Of a stretch of DNA of 64,000 bases, positions 46,714 through 58,430 are shown one piece after another (position 1 is the stretch's first letter; each line of letters starts with the position of its first letter). The DNA is taken from the NCBI GenBank assembly GCA_023374045.1, contig CM041776.1, forward strand, positions 117,261,000 to 117,324,999. Direction: 5' to 3'. The notes beneath the pieces were generated by a model. The model was not told where the DNA came from. It ran no database searches and worked only from the letters and a program-made list of their open reading frames with translations. The DNA is from Limonium bicolor. Its lineage: Eukaryota; Streptophyta; Magnoliopsida; Caryophyllales; Plumbaginaceae. The position numbers and the translations under genes were made by a program.

Positions 46714-48504
46714 TGTGAGCCTCGATTTTAAACCCTATCCTATGTTGATTAAAGCTGATTAGGATCTAACCAGGTTTTAGGTCCACTTATAACTAAGATT
46801 AATAACTATGTCATATAACAATAATTATTAAAAACCTAAGCTAGCTCACTGGAACCTATTATGAGTCGCCACCTAATTTTAACCTAGATCAAATTAGGAA
46901 AGGAGAGTTCAGGTTCGGGGGCTTGATATTCGACATAATTAGGGTTCAAATTACTTTCATTACCCTTCCTAGGTCGTTTTTCCCCTACTTGGTTTGTTTA
47001 TGGCTTATTACGATTCATTTTAACCTAAGTGTGCGGGCTTCTGTTTTTTTATGTTTTTAAGCATTTTTTGACAGAAAATAAATGTGGAAATTAAAACAAC
47101 CTAAACTGGGTTTCAGAGCAGAATTAGGTCAAATTTGTTTCCGTCCGTGGCTTACGGACCTAATGTCCGAACCCAGGACCACATAGGTAACCACGTGAAC
47201 ATAAAAGTCGAATTAAACAGAAAACGAAAATTTGAAACGTCCGGGGCCATGGACAGGATGTCCGTGGGCCCGGACATTGTTTAAGAAAACCTAAATTTTG
47301 AAAATTTAAAAAACCCGTTGCCGTCCGTGGGTGTCCGTGGCCACGGACAACCCGTCTGTGGTCCCGGACCAGAGGTCCGAGGTCACGGACCACCCACGGA
47401 CAGGGGTTTTCTGGTGGTTCCCGATGGTGTTTTCGGCTAAAAAATTATGCACGTGTAGCCTGAAAGGTATACAATATGTTAGTAATTGAAAGATTACAGC
47501 TTTAAGTATAATTACGCACGAAACTTGACAAACAAGTAACAAGCCAGAAGCAAAAGCAATTAGCAATACAGTAGCGTAAAAAGGTTAGTTTGAGCCCAAA
47601 ATTTGACACAAAGTTAATAAGGTCGTGGAGAGTTAGAAAAGTAGAATTGTAACCTGTTTTACCTTCGAATTCAAGATGCTTCTTCACGTCGGGATTCTTC
47701 AGAGGCTCCGATGGTGCCGGTTCCGGATTGAGTTTGACCCGAGCTTCTGGTTGTTGATTGTTGAAGGTGTTATACACGTTTTGGAGGTGGTTTGGTTGAT
47801 GTTTGATGATTTTTGATGTGTTGGGAATTGGAAAACGTGTTTCGGTGTTGATTTCGGTGAGATTTCGGTGTTGTTTTGGTGCTTGAAGGTGCAAAAACGT
47901 GGGAGGCTGGCTATGGAGAAGAGTTTTTGCTGCCTAGGGTTTTAAGAGCTTATGAGATTCTGATTTTATCGAAAGACCTATCCCTTTATATAGACTTTCT
48001 TAAAGATAAAGAAAATCTAGTAAAAGTAAGATTTTTTGGCATTTTAATTAAATGACTTCCCAAACGAATTTTGCTGTAAAATTTAACCAGGTGTCAAGGA
48101 TGGCAATTATGATTTTTCTGAAGTGAAATCAGATTTTTTAAATTTTGGAATATTTTTAAATTGAATTCCTCGTCAGATTCAGTCACAAATTGCTAGAAAA
48201 TGATTGGAAATTCGAAAAATCAAAATTCCAATGCCATTATGCTTAAACTGTCATCCTCTATCATGGGTTAAAATTTCAAATCATTTCAAGCTGATTTGGG
48301 CATCTTTTGGAGGAGAGAGAAAGCTCATGGGGGGCTTAGGAGCCTTGGAAAATCATGAAAATACTGCTGAAGGTGACTAAGCTGCCCTTGATTCCCTGGA
48401 ATGCGCCGATCGAACCGGGAATTCTTGCTGTTTGACCAAACAACCCTTTTTGCACCAAAACCTCAAAGGACTCCCCTAGGGGGGTTAAAATTTTGGGTAT
48501 AACA
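46714..48504 (-). mobile_element. 5' LTR of the Gag-bearing Tat/Ogre-like element
   Basis: On the sense strand it runs from TGTTATACCCAAAATTTTAA to CGAGGCTCACA, about 1.8 kb. The right boundary is supported by comparison with 60107, where the Ty3-like sequence catgggatgtctc is uninterrupted. It carries the gagtcgccaccta motif (46863-46875) and a palindrome-rich block (47140-47405). Confidence 0.75.
47140..47405. repeat. GTCCGTGG/CCACGGAC palindromic repeat block
   Basis: Multiple gtccgtgg, cacggac and gtccg motifs, including the perfect 16-bp palindrome GTCCGTGGCCACGGAC at 47333-47348. Confidence 0.8.
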
Positions 48505-51354
48505 CATGGGATGTCTCAAAAGTTTTAAAGCAAACACATGAAAGTTGGAATGAATACCCAGCCTCAAAAAGTAGGGCAGATGCCTATACAGACACGTTAA
48601 TGTTCAATGAACGGGATAGAATTCCCAGAACAATCATCATGGCTACCGGGAACGTTATTCTTCACCAAAGTGGATGTTTGACCTGGTTAAGAACACAAGG
48701 AGAAAGTATCAACAGTGTACCCAAGAATGGAAGACACTATAACTCTGAATGGGATAGTTCAAATACGATACCGCAAGGCGTTGTAGTTAACACAACATAT
48801 CATAAACATTAGCCAGATGTAATGGAGTAACCTAACAACACCCAGGAACATTCCTTGAAGGGTGTCTGAGTTAACAATAGTTGAACAAAGTGTCATGATA
48901 AGAACACGGGAGCTAAAACGAACACTTGGTTAGAACACCGAAGGGATTCCACGTAACAGGGAACACCCTAAATCACTAAGAGGCACTGATAAATACAAGA
49001 TTGTCTAAGAGGCCTCCCATGAACGGAAGCGTAATGCAACGAACTTATCATGGAGCTCAACAATACCTCCCGCCACATGATGGTATACAGAGAAGTAGGA
49101 ATATGTATAAACAGCCTGCAGAGAGCATAGCTTGAAGCAATATGGCTCAAAAGCCATGAACCAACTACGTCATGTAGATTTAAATGGTTGCAAACCCACG
49201 TTAGATGATAAGAACAATTGTCGAGAATGGTAAGTAGTAAGGGAAGAAATATTATTTCCTACAATGAACGAAGCGACAATCGAATAGCTCGATTTGAATT
49301 CAAGCTAATGAGCGGCTTGGAATAATGGCTACCTCAGTGTCACTGTCATTAGAGCATCAGCCTAGTATACAGTTGACGAGGCTTTTAATTGCCCTTCATC
49401 CCTTATATAGCAATGGTAGCATAGAGGCATAGGAATCATGATGATGACAACACTGGTCTAGCCCAGGCCCGGGCATGATGAGAAATCAGATGGGTGATGG
49501 TACCTCTCTTTATCAGAACACCGCCAATGCGGTGATTATGTGAACCCCTAGAAAGGGCTCGCACCTACAACAAAATCCAAACTTGCGCATACGATTATTG
49601 CCAAGAGGCAAATTGAACACGGAAGTGAACTTCCAAACAAGTATGACTAAGAAGAATCTTTGATAGTACTAGGTAAAAACCGGTGAATAGTCGGTATAGA
49701 AGCAGACATAGAAGGTGTACGAGGTAAATGGTGGAACGATAACGCTCAAGGGCATAGAAAATTAAAGAGTAGTATACTCTATAATCAACCAAGCAAATGG
49801 TGAACCATTGTATGAATGGTGGAAGTACGTAAGCAGTGGCTAAAGCAATTAAACCTCGTCATGAGGCTTGTGAGTGGAAATAAACCCCTCAACAATAACT
49901 TTCACTTATCAGTGATAGAATACTCTTATATTAGGAAATGGGACCAGAAAACCCTTGGAGTTACCTTGGGATGTCCCAATGATGTGCATAGAGAAGCAAG
50001 GATGCACGACTAGACCTTTTACCCAATGCCAAAAGCTAGAAGGAAGTGAGCGTCAAAAGCTATCAATGTGAATGCGTATTTTGACACCGCAAATAACCAA
50101 TCCTCAAAAGAGCTTATGACCCGATATATCATTTCATCCTCAGTCAACCAAGTCACTTGGTAAGTGATCCATAAGTGATGCGAGAATGCGAGGTAAACTA
50201 ACCTTCACATAAACCCAAAATGGAAGTAGAACATCTTCACATTGACAAGATAATGACATTACGGTAAGCTACAGCGACCGTCATACACACGAACATAGAA
50301 ATTCCCGAAGTGTTCACACCACAAGAGGATTGAGCATAAAACGTAATGTAAAAGTGTATGGTTGAGTAATGGTGCAAAAGCAATGGCAATGGGTAGAAGC
50401 AGGCTACCACAGTAGCAGAGGTCCTAAAAGCAATGTTTGTACAATGAGTAAGATTATGGTGCGCAACAAGCGACCACTATGAGAATGTAGTTAGACAATG
50501 ACATGGGAAACAAACCATGATCTGGACTCAACGGAGTCGAGATGTAGGAATTGACAGATAGACTAGGCGTTAAAGCCCATAGTCTGAGCCATATAACAAA
50601 GATCTCACAAGGAACGCATTGTTCATTCTTGATGCAATTGCACAAGGAACTGAAGGTGCATACCTAGTAGACCAACACGATCAGAGGAATAATAGCTTGG
50701 GATAAGAATACCTATTTGCGAAATAACGAACCATATTATGTACGGATGACTTACACAAATGCAATAATGAACATGGCGCACGCTAGTTTTAGCGTAAATA
50801 TAACAATAAACCGTTCGGCCCTTCAGCCAAAGATGTATGTGGAACGTTGGAGACGTCAACAATCACAACCAGTGAATTCCACCGGAATAAAAGTAGAAAC
50901 AAAATCATAAACGCTATGGATCGAGACTTATGAAATGCATCATTGTGCAATAAAAGAAAACTGGTATAACACTACATGAGTGAATAGCCAGAAACCAATG
51001 ATCACAGGAAGCACTACATATGCGTAGTAGCTCAACCCCAACCTACAACAAGTCGAAGGAACTAAATGAGTAATCACAAAAGTATACTGTAGTATGTATG
51101 ATAGATTTTCAGAAACTAGATAGAAAATCTACAATACAATGAGTTCGCATGCTGTAAGAGAAGGGATAAGAAATGGATGCATAACACAATTAGAATAACA
51201 AAAAGGGCGAATTAAGCTTAAAAGTTGTCAGGGTCGCGCAGCAGAAGCTAGTGGGCCCTAGCTTAGAGGTTTAATAAACCCAGTAAGTATGAGAGAAAGC
51301 TAATTATCAATGTCGTGAAGCCTGATAGGCTAGAACCGAACCAGTGATTGAGTT
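48505..51354 (+). mobile_element. Ty3-like element A, internal region (partial)
   Basis: Near-identical to parts of 60107-61745 over long stretches. Copy A has an extra 1.2 kb (about 48650-49853) absent from copy B. It begins where the Tat/Ogre-like LTR is inserted and ends where copia sequence starts. No gag-pol motif is visible in any frame, so either the coding part is decayed or this family is non-autonomous. Confidence 0.75.
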
Positions 51355-52760
51355 AATTCTTCCTCTGAATCAGCTCCCGAACTATCATCAAGAGATACAA
51401 CTCCATCCTTAACCTGAAATAGATCCTCTATTACACCTTGACCAGACCTGCCTCCAAAATTGTTTTCATCAAACTTAACATTTGTGGATTCTTCTACTAC
51501 AAGAGTTCGTTTGTTGAAAACCCGATATGCCTTGCTCTTCATAGCATAACCGAGGAAAACTCCAATGTCACTCCTCTTATCAAACTTTCCCAATTGACTT
51601 TTCCCATTATTATGAATGTAGCATGTGCAGCCAAACACTCTAAGGTGTGAAATATTGGGTTTACGACCTTTGAATAATTCGTAAGGAGTTTTGAGCAATA
51701 TGGGTCGAATAAGAGCTCTGTTAAGTATATAGCAAGCAGTATTGATAGCTTCTCCCCAAAATCTAGATGAAAGGCCACTGCTGTTTAGCATAGTACGTGC
51801 CATCTCCTGAAGAGTCCTATTCTTACGTTCTACAACACCATTTTGCTGGGGTGTTGTGGCTGTAGAGTGAGTGTGGGTTATTCCAGTATCAGTACAGAAC
51901 TGAGACACTCTCTGATTAAGGAAGTCCGTTCCTAGGTCAGTGCGTATGCACTTTACCTTACTATCAGTTTGAGTCTAAAGTTGTAAGGTCAGGTTTTTGA
52001 TTTCATTAAAGGTCTGATCCTTATGATGAAGCAGAATAGTCCAAGTATATCTCGAATAATCATCGACAACCACCAAAATGTATCTCTTTCCAGACTTGCT
52101 TTGTACTCTCATAGGCCCCATTAAATCCATGTGTAGTAGGTCTAGAGTCTTAGTGCTACTGACCACACCCTTAGATTTGTGTGAAACGTGTGTAAGCTTA
52201 TTCAAAGCGCAATCTTGACAAATCGTGCTATGATCAAGTCTCTTCTCGGGTAGTCCATTTACTAAGCCTTTCACCCTGAGTTTATTGATTAACCGATGAT
52301 GTGCATGCCCCAGCCTTCGATGCCACAGCAATGCATCCTCTTCGTTGACCGTGAGACATGATAGATCACTTTGGTCACTAACATCTACCATGTAGAGATT
52401 TCCTACTCTACAACCTTGGAGCAAAACTTCCTGTGTTGCCTTGTTACGTATCTGAAAACCGTTAGAATCAAATAGAACTTCGGATGGACCCTTATCATAA
52501 ACTTGTGAAACGCTAAGTAGATCATGACTGAGACCTTCCACAAGACTAACTTTATCAATGCAATGTTCTTTTCCAATCGTGCCAATTCCGATTATTCTAC
52601 CTTTCCCGTTGTTGCCGAAAGTTACTTTTCCTCCTCATTGTTCAACAAGAGTGTTGAACTTTCCTCTATCACCACTCATATGTCTTGAGCAGCCACTATC
52701 CATTAACCACCAATTCTCGCATTGTGTAGCTGCTAGTGCCTATGAGCAAACAATTACTTG
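51354..52760 (-). pseudogene. pol: Ty1/copia pol remnant: protease and integrase
   Basis: One reading frame, interrupted by stops at 52635-52637 (TGA) and 51975-51977 (TAG) and probably another near 52739. Sense order: protease with the active-site segment WWLMDSGCSRHMSGD (about 52718-52674); pre-integrase zinc-binding segment (LWHRRLGHAHH and CQDC); integrase core with DLMGP, IRTDLGTDF and NGVVERKN carrying the three catalytic acids. It stops abruptly at about 51355, where homology passes to the Ty3-like sequence, so reverse transcriptase, RNase H and the 3' LTR are lost. The final eight residues of the open frame at 51330 derive from the Ty3-like host sequence. Confidence 0.9.
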
Positions 52761-52899
52761 TTAGTCTTAGGTACCCAAACTTGTCTGATTATGGTTTTCT
52801 TTCGATACGAGGAGTTGTCTCTGATTTTGTCAGTTCTAGACTGGGAATAGGTTCTGGATGTAGGAGTGAAGCGTCTAGAATTTAAAGCTCTACAGAAGC

Positions 52900-53666
52900 C
52901 TATACTATGACCATGCATATGACAAATTGACAGAAGTACTTGGTCTTAGTGTTTTGAGGATTAGGAGTTTTGCATATGTTTGATGAACCTGATGTTTCTA
53001 TCCTTTTCTTTCCAATCAACATTTGTGTTAGATCGGCTTTTCCTGTGTACCAGACTGGATTCTGATGGGAATATATTTCTTTTTCTCTCAAGATTCCTGA
53101 CAACTTGTTTGTCAAAGTCTCATTTTCTCTTCTCGAATTTTCACAACCTTCCTGAAGAGACCTAAACTCAGTTTGTGCCCACTCAGGTAGACACTCAATC
53201 CTTTCTAACAAAGGTCTTACAAACTTTATTTGAGAAGTTTCTTTAACTTGGTTTTCCATGATAGGTTCCTTAGACACCTCTAATTTAGACAACTTAGACT
53301 CAAGCAGTTTAATTTTAATAACACAGTAGTTAGCAAGTTAAATATCTCTTTCTTAGACAAGGAATTGAAAGCACTTTCGACGAGTTCAGGACTTACCACA
53401 TCTGCCTCAAGAACCTTCTTCCAGTCTTCACTAGCAATCATGCAAAAGTCTTTGTCTGATGCTGCGCTTACGTCTTCATCTTCCTCGACCACGGCCGTCA
53501 TACACACCTCGACTGTTTCTTCTGTTTCTGAGTCTGTGTCTGAGACGTCTTGTCCCCAGGCTACAGCTGCTGCTTCTGTAAATTTCTTGACTTTGTCATG
53601 GAATTTTTTTCTCGGCTTTAGTGTGCAATCCTTGACCACATGTCCTGGTTTATTACACCTAAAGCA
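52900..53666 (-). pseudogene. gag: Ty1/copia gag C-terminal part with zinc knuckle
   Basis: The zinc knuckle CFRCNKPGHVVKDC (53625-53666) is followed by an acidic linker (frame 53639-53280) and, after a further frame change near 53290, a segment to 52900 with charged, partly coiled-coil character. The frame upstream of the knuckle is shifted near 53697-53701. It would bind element RNA in an intact copy. Confidence 0.8.
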
Positions 53667-53864
53667 TATAATCTGGTCTTTCTTGGATTTGGTTTTATTA
53701 ACCTAGATCCCGACCCTCGCTTTCCTCCGAAGATTTTCCTAATTCCGTTGGCGATCATGGTAATCTCCTCATCCTCATCCGTATTCTCACTTTCCTTTTC
53801 TTTTTCATTCGATACTCTCTTGGCCTTCAGTGCCAGGTCCTTGTTCACCACCTGGAATTACTAG

Positions 53865-54494
53865 TTACCCTCTCATCTTTCCCTCGTAAACTGTCAGTTC
53901 TGAACCCATCTCTTCAAAGGACAATTTTGACAAATACTTTGTGGTCTCCAACAATGTAGCGAAGTTTAGCCAGTCTTTATTGAGACTATCTAGAAATCTC
54001 TCGTTCACCACATCATTGTCAAGAACTATCCTAACAGCCTTGAGCTCGCATAAAATCTTGTCAAACCTCTCTAGTGTCTTAGATATGGTATCACCATCCG
54101 ACATCTTGAAGTTATCAAGCTGTCTTTTGAGCTGCTTTCCTTTAGCCTTTTTAACCGAATCAGTTACAGCATATACGGTTTTAAGGAATTCACATACCTC
54201 TTTAGCGGTGCGCAATCCCAACACCTTTTGTTGGTCTGAGTCTGACAACGATGACATAATGATCCTTCGTGCTTGCGTGTTTTTACTGAACATCTTATTG
54301 TCGTTTTCACTCCAGCTAGCCTTAGGTTTCTCCTTGGTAACTCCGTTCTCCTCAAACTTAGGTTTTAGGTCGCCATCAGTGACTACATCCCATAATTGGA
54401 GATCGATGGATATCAGTTGATCTTCCATCTGTTCACACCAGCTAGTGTAGTTGAACTTCGTCAACTTTGGAGGTTTAACGCTGTAGGAATTCAT
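53865..54494 (-). pseudogene. gag: Ty1/copia gag N-terminal part
   Basis: 209 residues starting MNSYSVKPPKLTKFNYTSWC, typical of copia Gag (LTKFNYTSW then W-x2-VxxG, and a KxLKRQLDNFKM-type segment). The ATG lies 46 bp inside the primer site, as expected. A frameshift near 53878 and another near 53853 separate it from the downstream gag sequence, so the protein is broken. Confidence 0.88.
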
Positions 54495-54539
54495 CTTGAT
54501 CTACCCTGAAGAAGTTTCTTCAAAATTGAGGGTAACCTT

Positions 54540-54551
54540 GCTCTGATACCA
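54540..54551 (-). promoter_or_regulatory. tRNA-iMet primer binding site, copia
   Basis: Sense TGGTATCAGAGC, the usual complement of initiator tRNA-Met, two bases after the LTR terminus TTCAACA. Confidence 0.92.
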
Positions 54552-54553
54552 AT

Positions 54554-55130
54554 TGTTGAATCCTACCGCTTATGTATAATACACTATAGTATAAGACTGA
54601 CGAAGAACAAAGAACGGGAATAACCAAAGAACTTAATTGACTTTAATATAAAACACGTATCACACTTGATACAAGTATAGCACGTACAACCTGCACTTCT
54701 CTATATCCTCACGAGTACAATTACTCAGCTCACGTTAAGAAATATCTATCCCTTAACTACAAACACCTGAAGTTCTACCCCGTGGATAACTTCAAATAAT
54801 AAAACCCAGTTTGATATAACAATGCTGTAATTCGCTTCACATTTGACTCTCACTCTTTTGTTTCCCGTGTTTCCCTCTAGGTTTTCGTGATTCTAAAACC
54901 TTAACCTTTAACCCTAGTATTACGACTTGTTTTATAGATATCGAGTTTCGAATTACAAGTCATAGTCGAAGATTTTATTTATCTTTAACTGATAGATAAA
55001 ATCTTACTTAATATCTTCTATCTTCTTTCTTTGCTCTCTCTCGGTTTAGGACTGACACACGTCTTCTGGTATTGGTCTTTTTGTCCTTGTCAGTATGAAA
55101 CTGAGTTTGTCGATCAAAATAACATCAACA
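54554..55130 (-). mobile_element. 5' LTR of the copia element
   Basis: 577 bp with 6-bp inverted termini TGTTGA/TCAACA. A TATA box CTATAAAAC (plus 54929-54937) lies on the sense strand. The right edge joins atggcgattt of the Ty3-like LTR; the empty site at 63955-63970 reads ccaacaatggcgattt, so the edge is certain to within the shared caaca. The matching left end of the element is missing. Confidence 0.85.
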
Positions 55131-56459
55131 ATGGCGATTTAGAGGACCCCCAGCCCTCTCTTCACCTCCATTTTTGTAGGCTCAAACAAGCTCCCAAAAT
55201 TACAAAAACTGTACCATTGAACTCCCCTCACTTAGGAGAGTATTTCCCTCTTTTCAAAATCAGAAACACACACCACCTTCATCTCCATGGTTGTGGCTCC
55301 TCTTGAAGCTTGAAAACCACCATTGGAAGCACCTTCATCTCCTTTTGTTTTGAGGAAAAAGAGTCTTAAAAATCCATCTTTTTCAAGCTCATTCTTGCAA
55401 AACGAAAATTCAAGTTGAGCTCTTGTTTTCCCCCCACACCAGCCATTTATGATGCTCACTGTGAAGCTGGAAATTGCCCCTTTGCTATTCCAAAACCTTA
55501 CCTAGAACCACAAGGTAAGAACTCCTTTAAGCCTTAATGTGTATTATATTCTAGGTTAGTTTAAGGGTTAGTTTTCTAAGCTAGTATTGGTATGTATGGG
55601 TGGTTGTAGCATTTCTGGAATTGTGAGCCAAGAACAAGAAACACAGGAACAAAGAAGGAAAAGGAAAGGAGAAAGGAAGAAAAGAAGAAAACTAGCAAGT
55701 TTAAGATAAATGAACTCACCTTTGAGCTAGTTTTGTATGTAGTGAGAAAAAAAAATTTATTGCTTATGTATGAAGAAATTTACATGGTTTGAGTATTGGT
55801 TGTGTTATTGAATAATGAGGAAGAGGTTGAGTTGTTTAGTGTTGATTAAATGATGAATAAAGGCCTGGAAGCCAAGGGAAGTAGATTGTGTATGTGTAGG
55901 AATTTAATGTGTTAATAGTGCTTAAGTAGATGTGAGTATTGGAATTGTGTTGATGAGCTGAGGAAACAATGTGGGCAATGTTAAAATTTTAGGGGAACCT
56001 CTGCCGAAATTTGGGTAGAAACTAGATGACTTAAGTATTTTTGTTAGGGAGGAAAGAGCCTAGGATTGACTAGGTGTTGTAGAGGTGAATTTAAGTGGCT
56101 AAATTGCCTTGTTTTTGGATTAGAAGTGAATGATGAATTTGAGGTGAATTTGGGAATAAGGAATGATTTAAGTGTGTGTTAGAATAGCATTAAGTGTAAA
56201 CCATGGAAAGGGGTAAAGAAGAGGTAAAATCTGTAGCATAGAAGACTAGAGAATAAGTGCAAGCTCTTGGAGGATCTAAGTGTGGAATTTGTGTAATTTA
56301 GACATGGATTGAGTAATGAAGTTAGTAAATGATTTAAGAAGGGTTAAGGAGTATTTTAAGGTGTTTAAACATGTGGAAATGATTAGGAAAGGATTGGGTA
56401 AGAATTGAGGTGAGTTTGGAGTCCGAACTGAGTAGTTAAAATGGGTACTGGGCTGGGCT

Positions 56460-56712
56460 GGACCGAACTTAGGACCGACCTTGGTAGGGTCGGTCAGCCT
56501 AAAACTTACAAATCCGGAGTATTCTGACATCGACCGACCTTAGTACCTACCTTGGTAAGGTCGGTCGGGCATAAATTTTCAAATCCGGAAGTCTTCTGAC
56601 TTCGACCGACCTTAGGACCGACCTTGGTAAGGTCGGTCGGGCTTAAATTTTGTAAACCCATAACTTACTGACTCCGACCGACCTTGCGAACGACCTTGCA
56701 AGGGAGGTCGGG
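56460..56712. repeat. CCGACCTTGG/CCAAGGTCGG-type inverted-repeat array, shared LTR
   Basis: Four units at about 70-bp spacing, each with accgaccttggtaaggtcgg or a variant, able to fold into hairpins. Confidence 0.85.
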
Positions 56713-57830
56713 TAAAAAAATAAATAAAACAAATATATAGTAATCATGGATGTATATATGTATATAAATGGCACTAGTAGTAGACCATTGATAGAGTAAT
56801 GGTTGTGAGAAATATGCACATAGTAAGGAAACAAGCTTGAGAAGTAATGAGGAGTAAGTAACTTAGGTGGATGAATTAGAATGGTAATGAATCAGTATTT
56901 GTATGTTGGAAAACTCTAAAGATTAGAAGAGTTTGGTTAATCCCAGAGAATTAACCGTCCGATTCCGTGTACGATATAGGATTCGAATGGTTGGACTTTG
57001 AAGGTGAATCGGTGATCTTACAACTATGGCGAATGTATGATTTTCTCATGCCCCGTATACTACCTTGCCTACCTGATTTGTGTGTTTATATGATCACCTA
57101 AATAAGATAAATGCACGAATTGGGTTTTTAAACGCACTTACTTGTGCTTGTATTATATTGTTCTTGTTGTATTGTCTTGAACCTATAGTTTGTATAATTC
57201 ATGAAATGTATGAATGTGAATGAAGTGTATGTGTGGCCTTGATGTGTAGTGTATTAACCCATTGTATGAAAGGAATGACTTCTAACTAATTCCTAACTAC
57301 CTAACATCCTATTTTGAGAAATTGGTAAATTGGAATAAGTAGAAGTCCGATATAGTTTCGGCCACGCGTGAGGATGAGGAGACACAAGAGGTTGGATCCG
57401 AATCCTGGCCTTAATCTTTTCCATCGACCAAATCCCTTAAGTGGGTAGCATTCTGGATTAGTGAGCCACCCTAAAGCCTGGTGGTGGGATATCGTAGTCC
57501 CTGCCCGGAGGTCACACTGACTTGACTTGAGTATGTAAGTAAGAAAAGTATTTGTATTGTAACGGTCACGGCTAGTGTAAGTCATCAACCACGAGTAAAA
57601 GAGTAAAGTACACCCGATTAACCCGGGTGAGTAAGTTACTAACAAGTATTGCGTATGAATTGGAGAATTGTATCTCCATCCCTCGGTAAGTATGAACGGT
57701 GGATTTGTGAATGTCTTCCCTTGAATGTATTGTGCTGTATGTATGTTGTACTATGGTATGAATGTATGTTTCCTCTGTATAGCATGTATGCATGAAATAA
57801 ATGAACCGCATGTATTCGACCAAGTAGTCG

Positions 57831-57858
57831 GCGTACCCCCGTTAGCACGGGGGTATGC
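57831..57858. repeat. Strong GC-rich hairpin, shared LTR
   Basis: gcgtacccccgt and acgggggtatgc form a 12-bp stem with one wobble and a TAGC loop. It is not a bacterial-type terminator. The related solo LTR keeps a hairpin at the same place. Confidence 0.75.
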
Positions 57859-58418
57859 GAATTTCATATACAGCTTTTGCTGAGCCTCTTGGGGCACTAT
57901 TTTTATATTTCAGGTACCCGACAAAGCTAAGAGGTCAAAAGTGAGACCGGGCTGTTATGCCTAGTATTAATTGAATGATGTATTGATTGTATAAGGCTTG
58001 TAGCCCAGTTGAATTACCGGTGTACCAAGAGGTGCATCCTTAAGTACTTTGAGAACATGTAGAATTGTGAGACATGGGTGGAGATTTTACTCTTGATAAG
58101 TATGTGTAGAATTGTGAGAGTTATTGTATTTTGGGTTGTACATTAGTAAACTCGGTATATTGGATTGTAAACATTGAGCACTATATCAAATGGAGAATGA
58201 TGTATACTCAGTTTGGAATTGGATTGTAATTGTTTGTACTCGGGTATTCCGGTCCATCAGACCGATGCTGTAGTTGAAGTAGGCCTGCTTAGTCACGTGG
58301 GTGGCTAACGGCCTTGTACTACCCGCCGTTGTGTAAGGAAGTATCCGCTGCGTAAGTATAGAAGTACGAGGTGATTGGACGGTAATGACGAGATTAGCGG
58401 TAGGGGTGTTACTAAAAG

Positions 58419-58430
58419 TGGTATCAGAGC
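58419..58430 (+). promoter_or_regulatory. tRNA-iMet primer binding site, Ty3-like element B
   Basis: TGGTATCAGAGC, five bases after the LTR end. It sets this family apart from the Tat/Ogre-like elements, which use TGGCGACTC. Confidence 0.88.

Larger units (their letters stand above)
55131..58413 (+). mobile_element. Shared Ty3-like LTR between internal A and internal B
   Basis: It aligns from atggcgattt with offset 743 of the LTR that begins at 63218, so about 740 bp of its start are lost at the copia junction. The end gcggtaggggtgttact differs from a canonical ACA terminus by one base. Contains a GGTCGG inverted-repeat array (56460-56712) and a strong hairpin (57831-57858). Short frames have no known similarity. 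Confidence 0.8.

Noticed and set aside
53941..54420. 159-residue plus-strand frame
   Set aside because: It is the antisense shadow of the copia gag frame.
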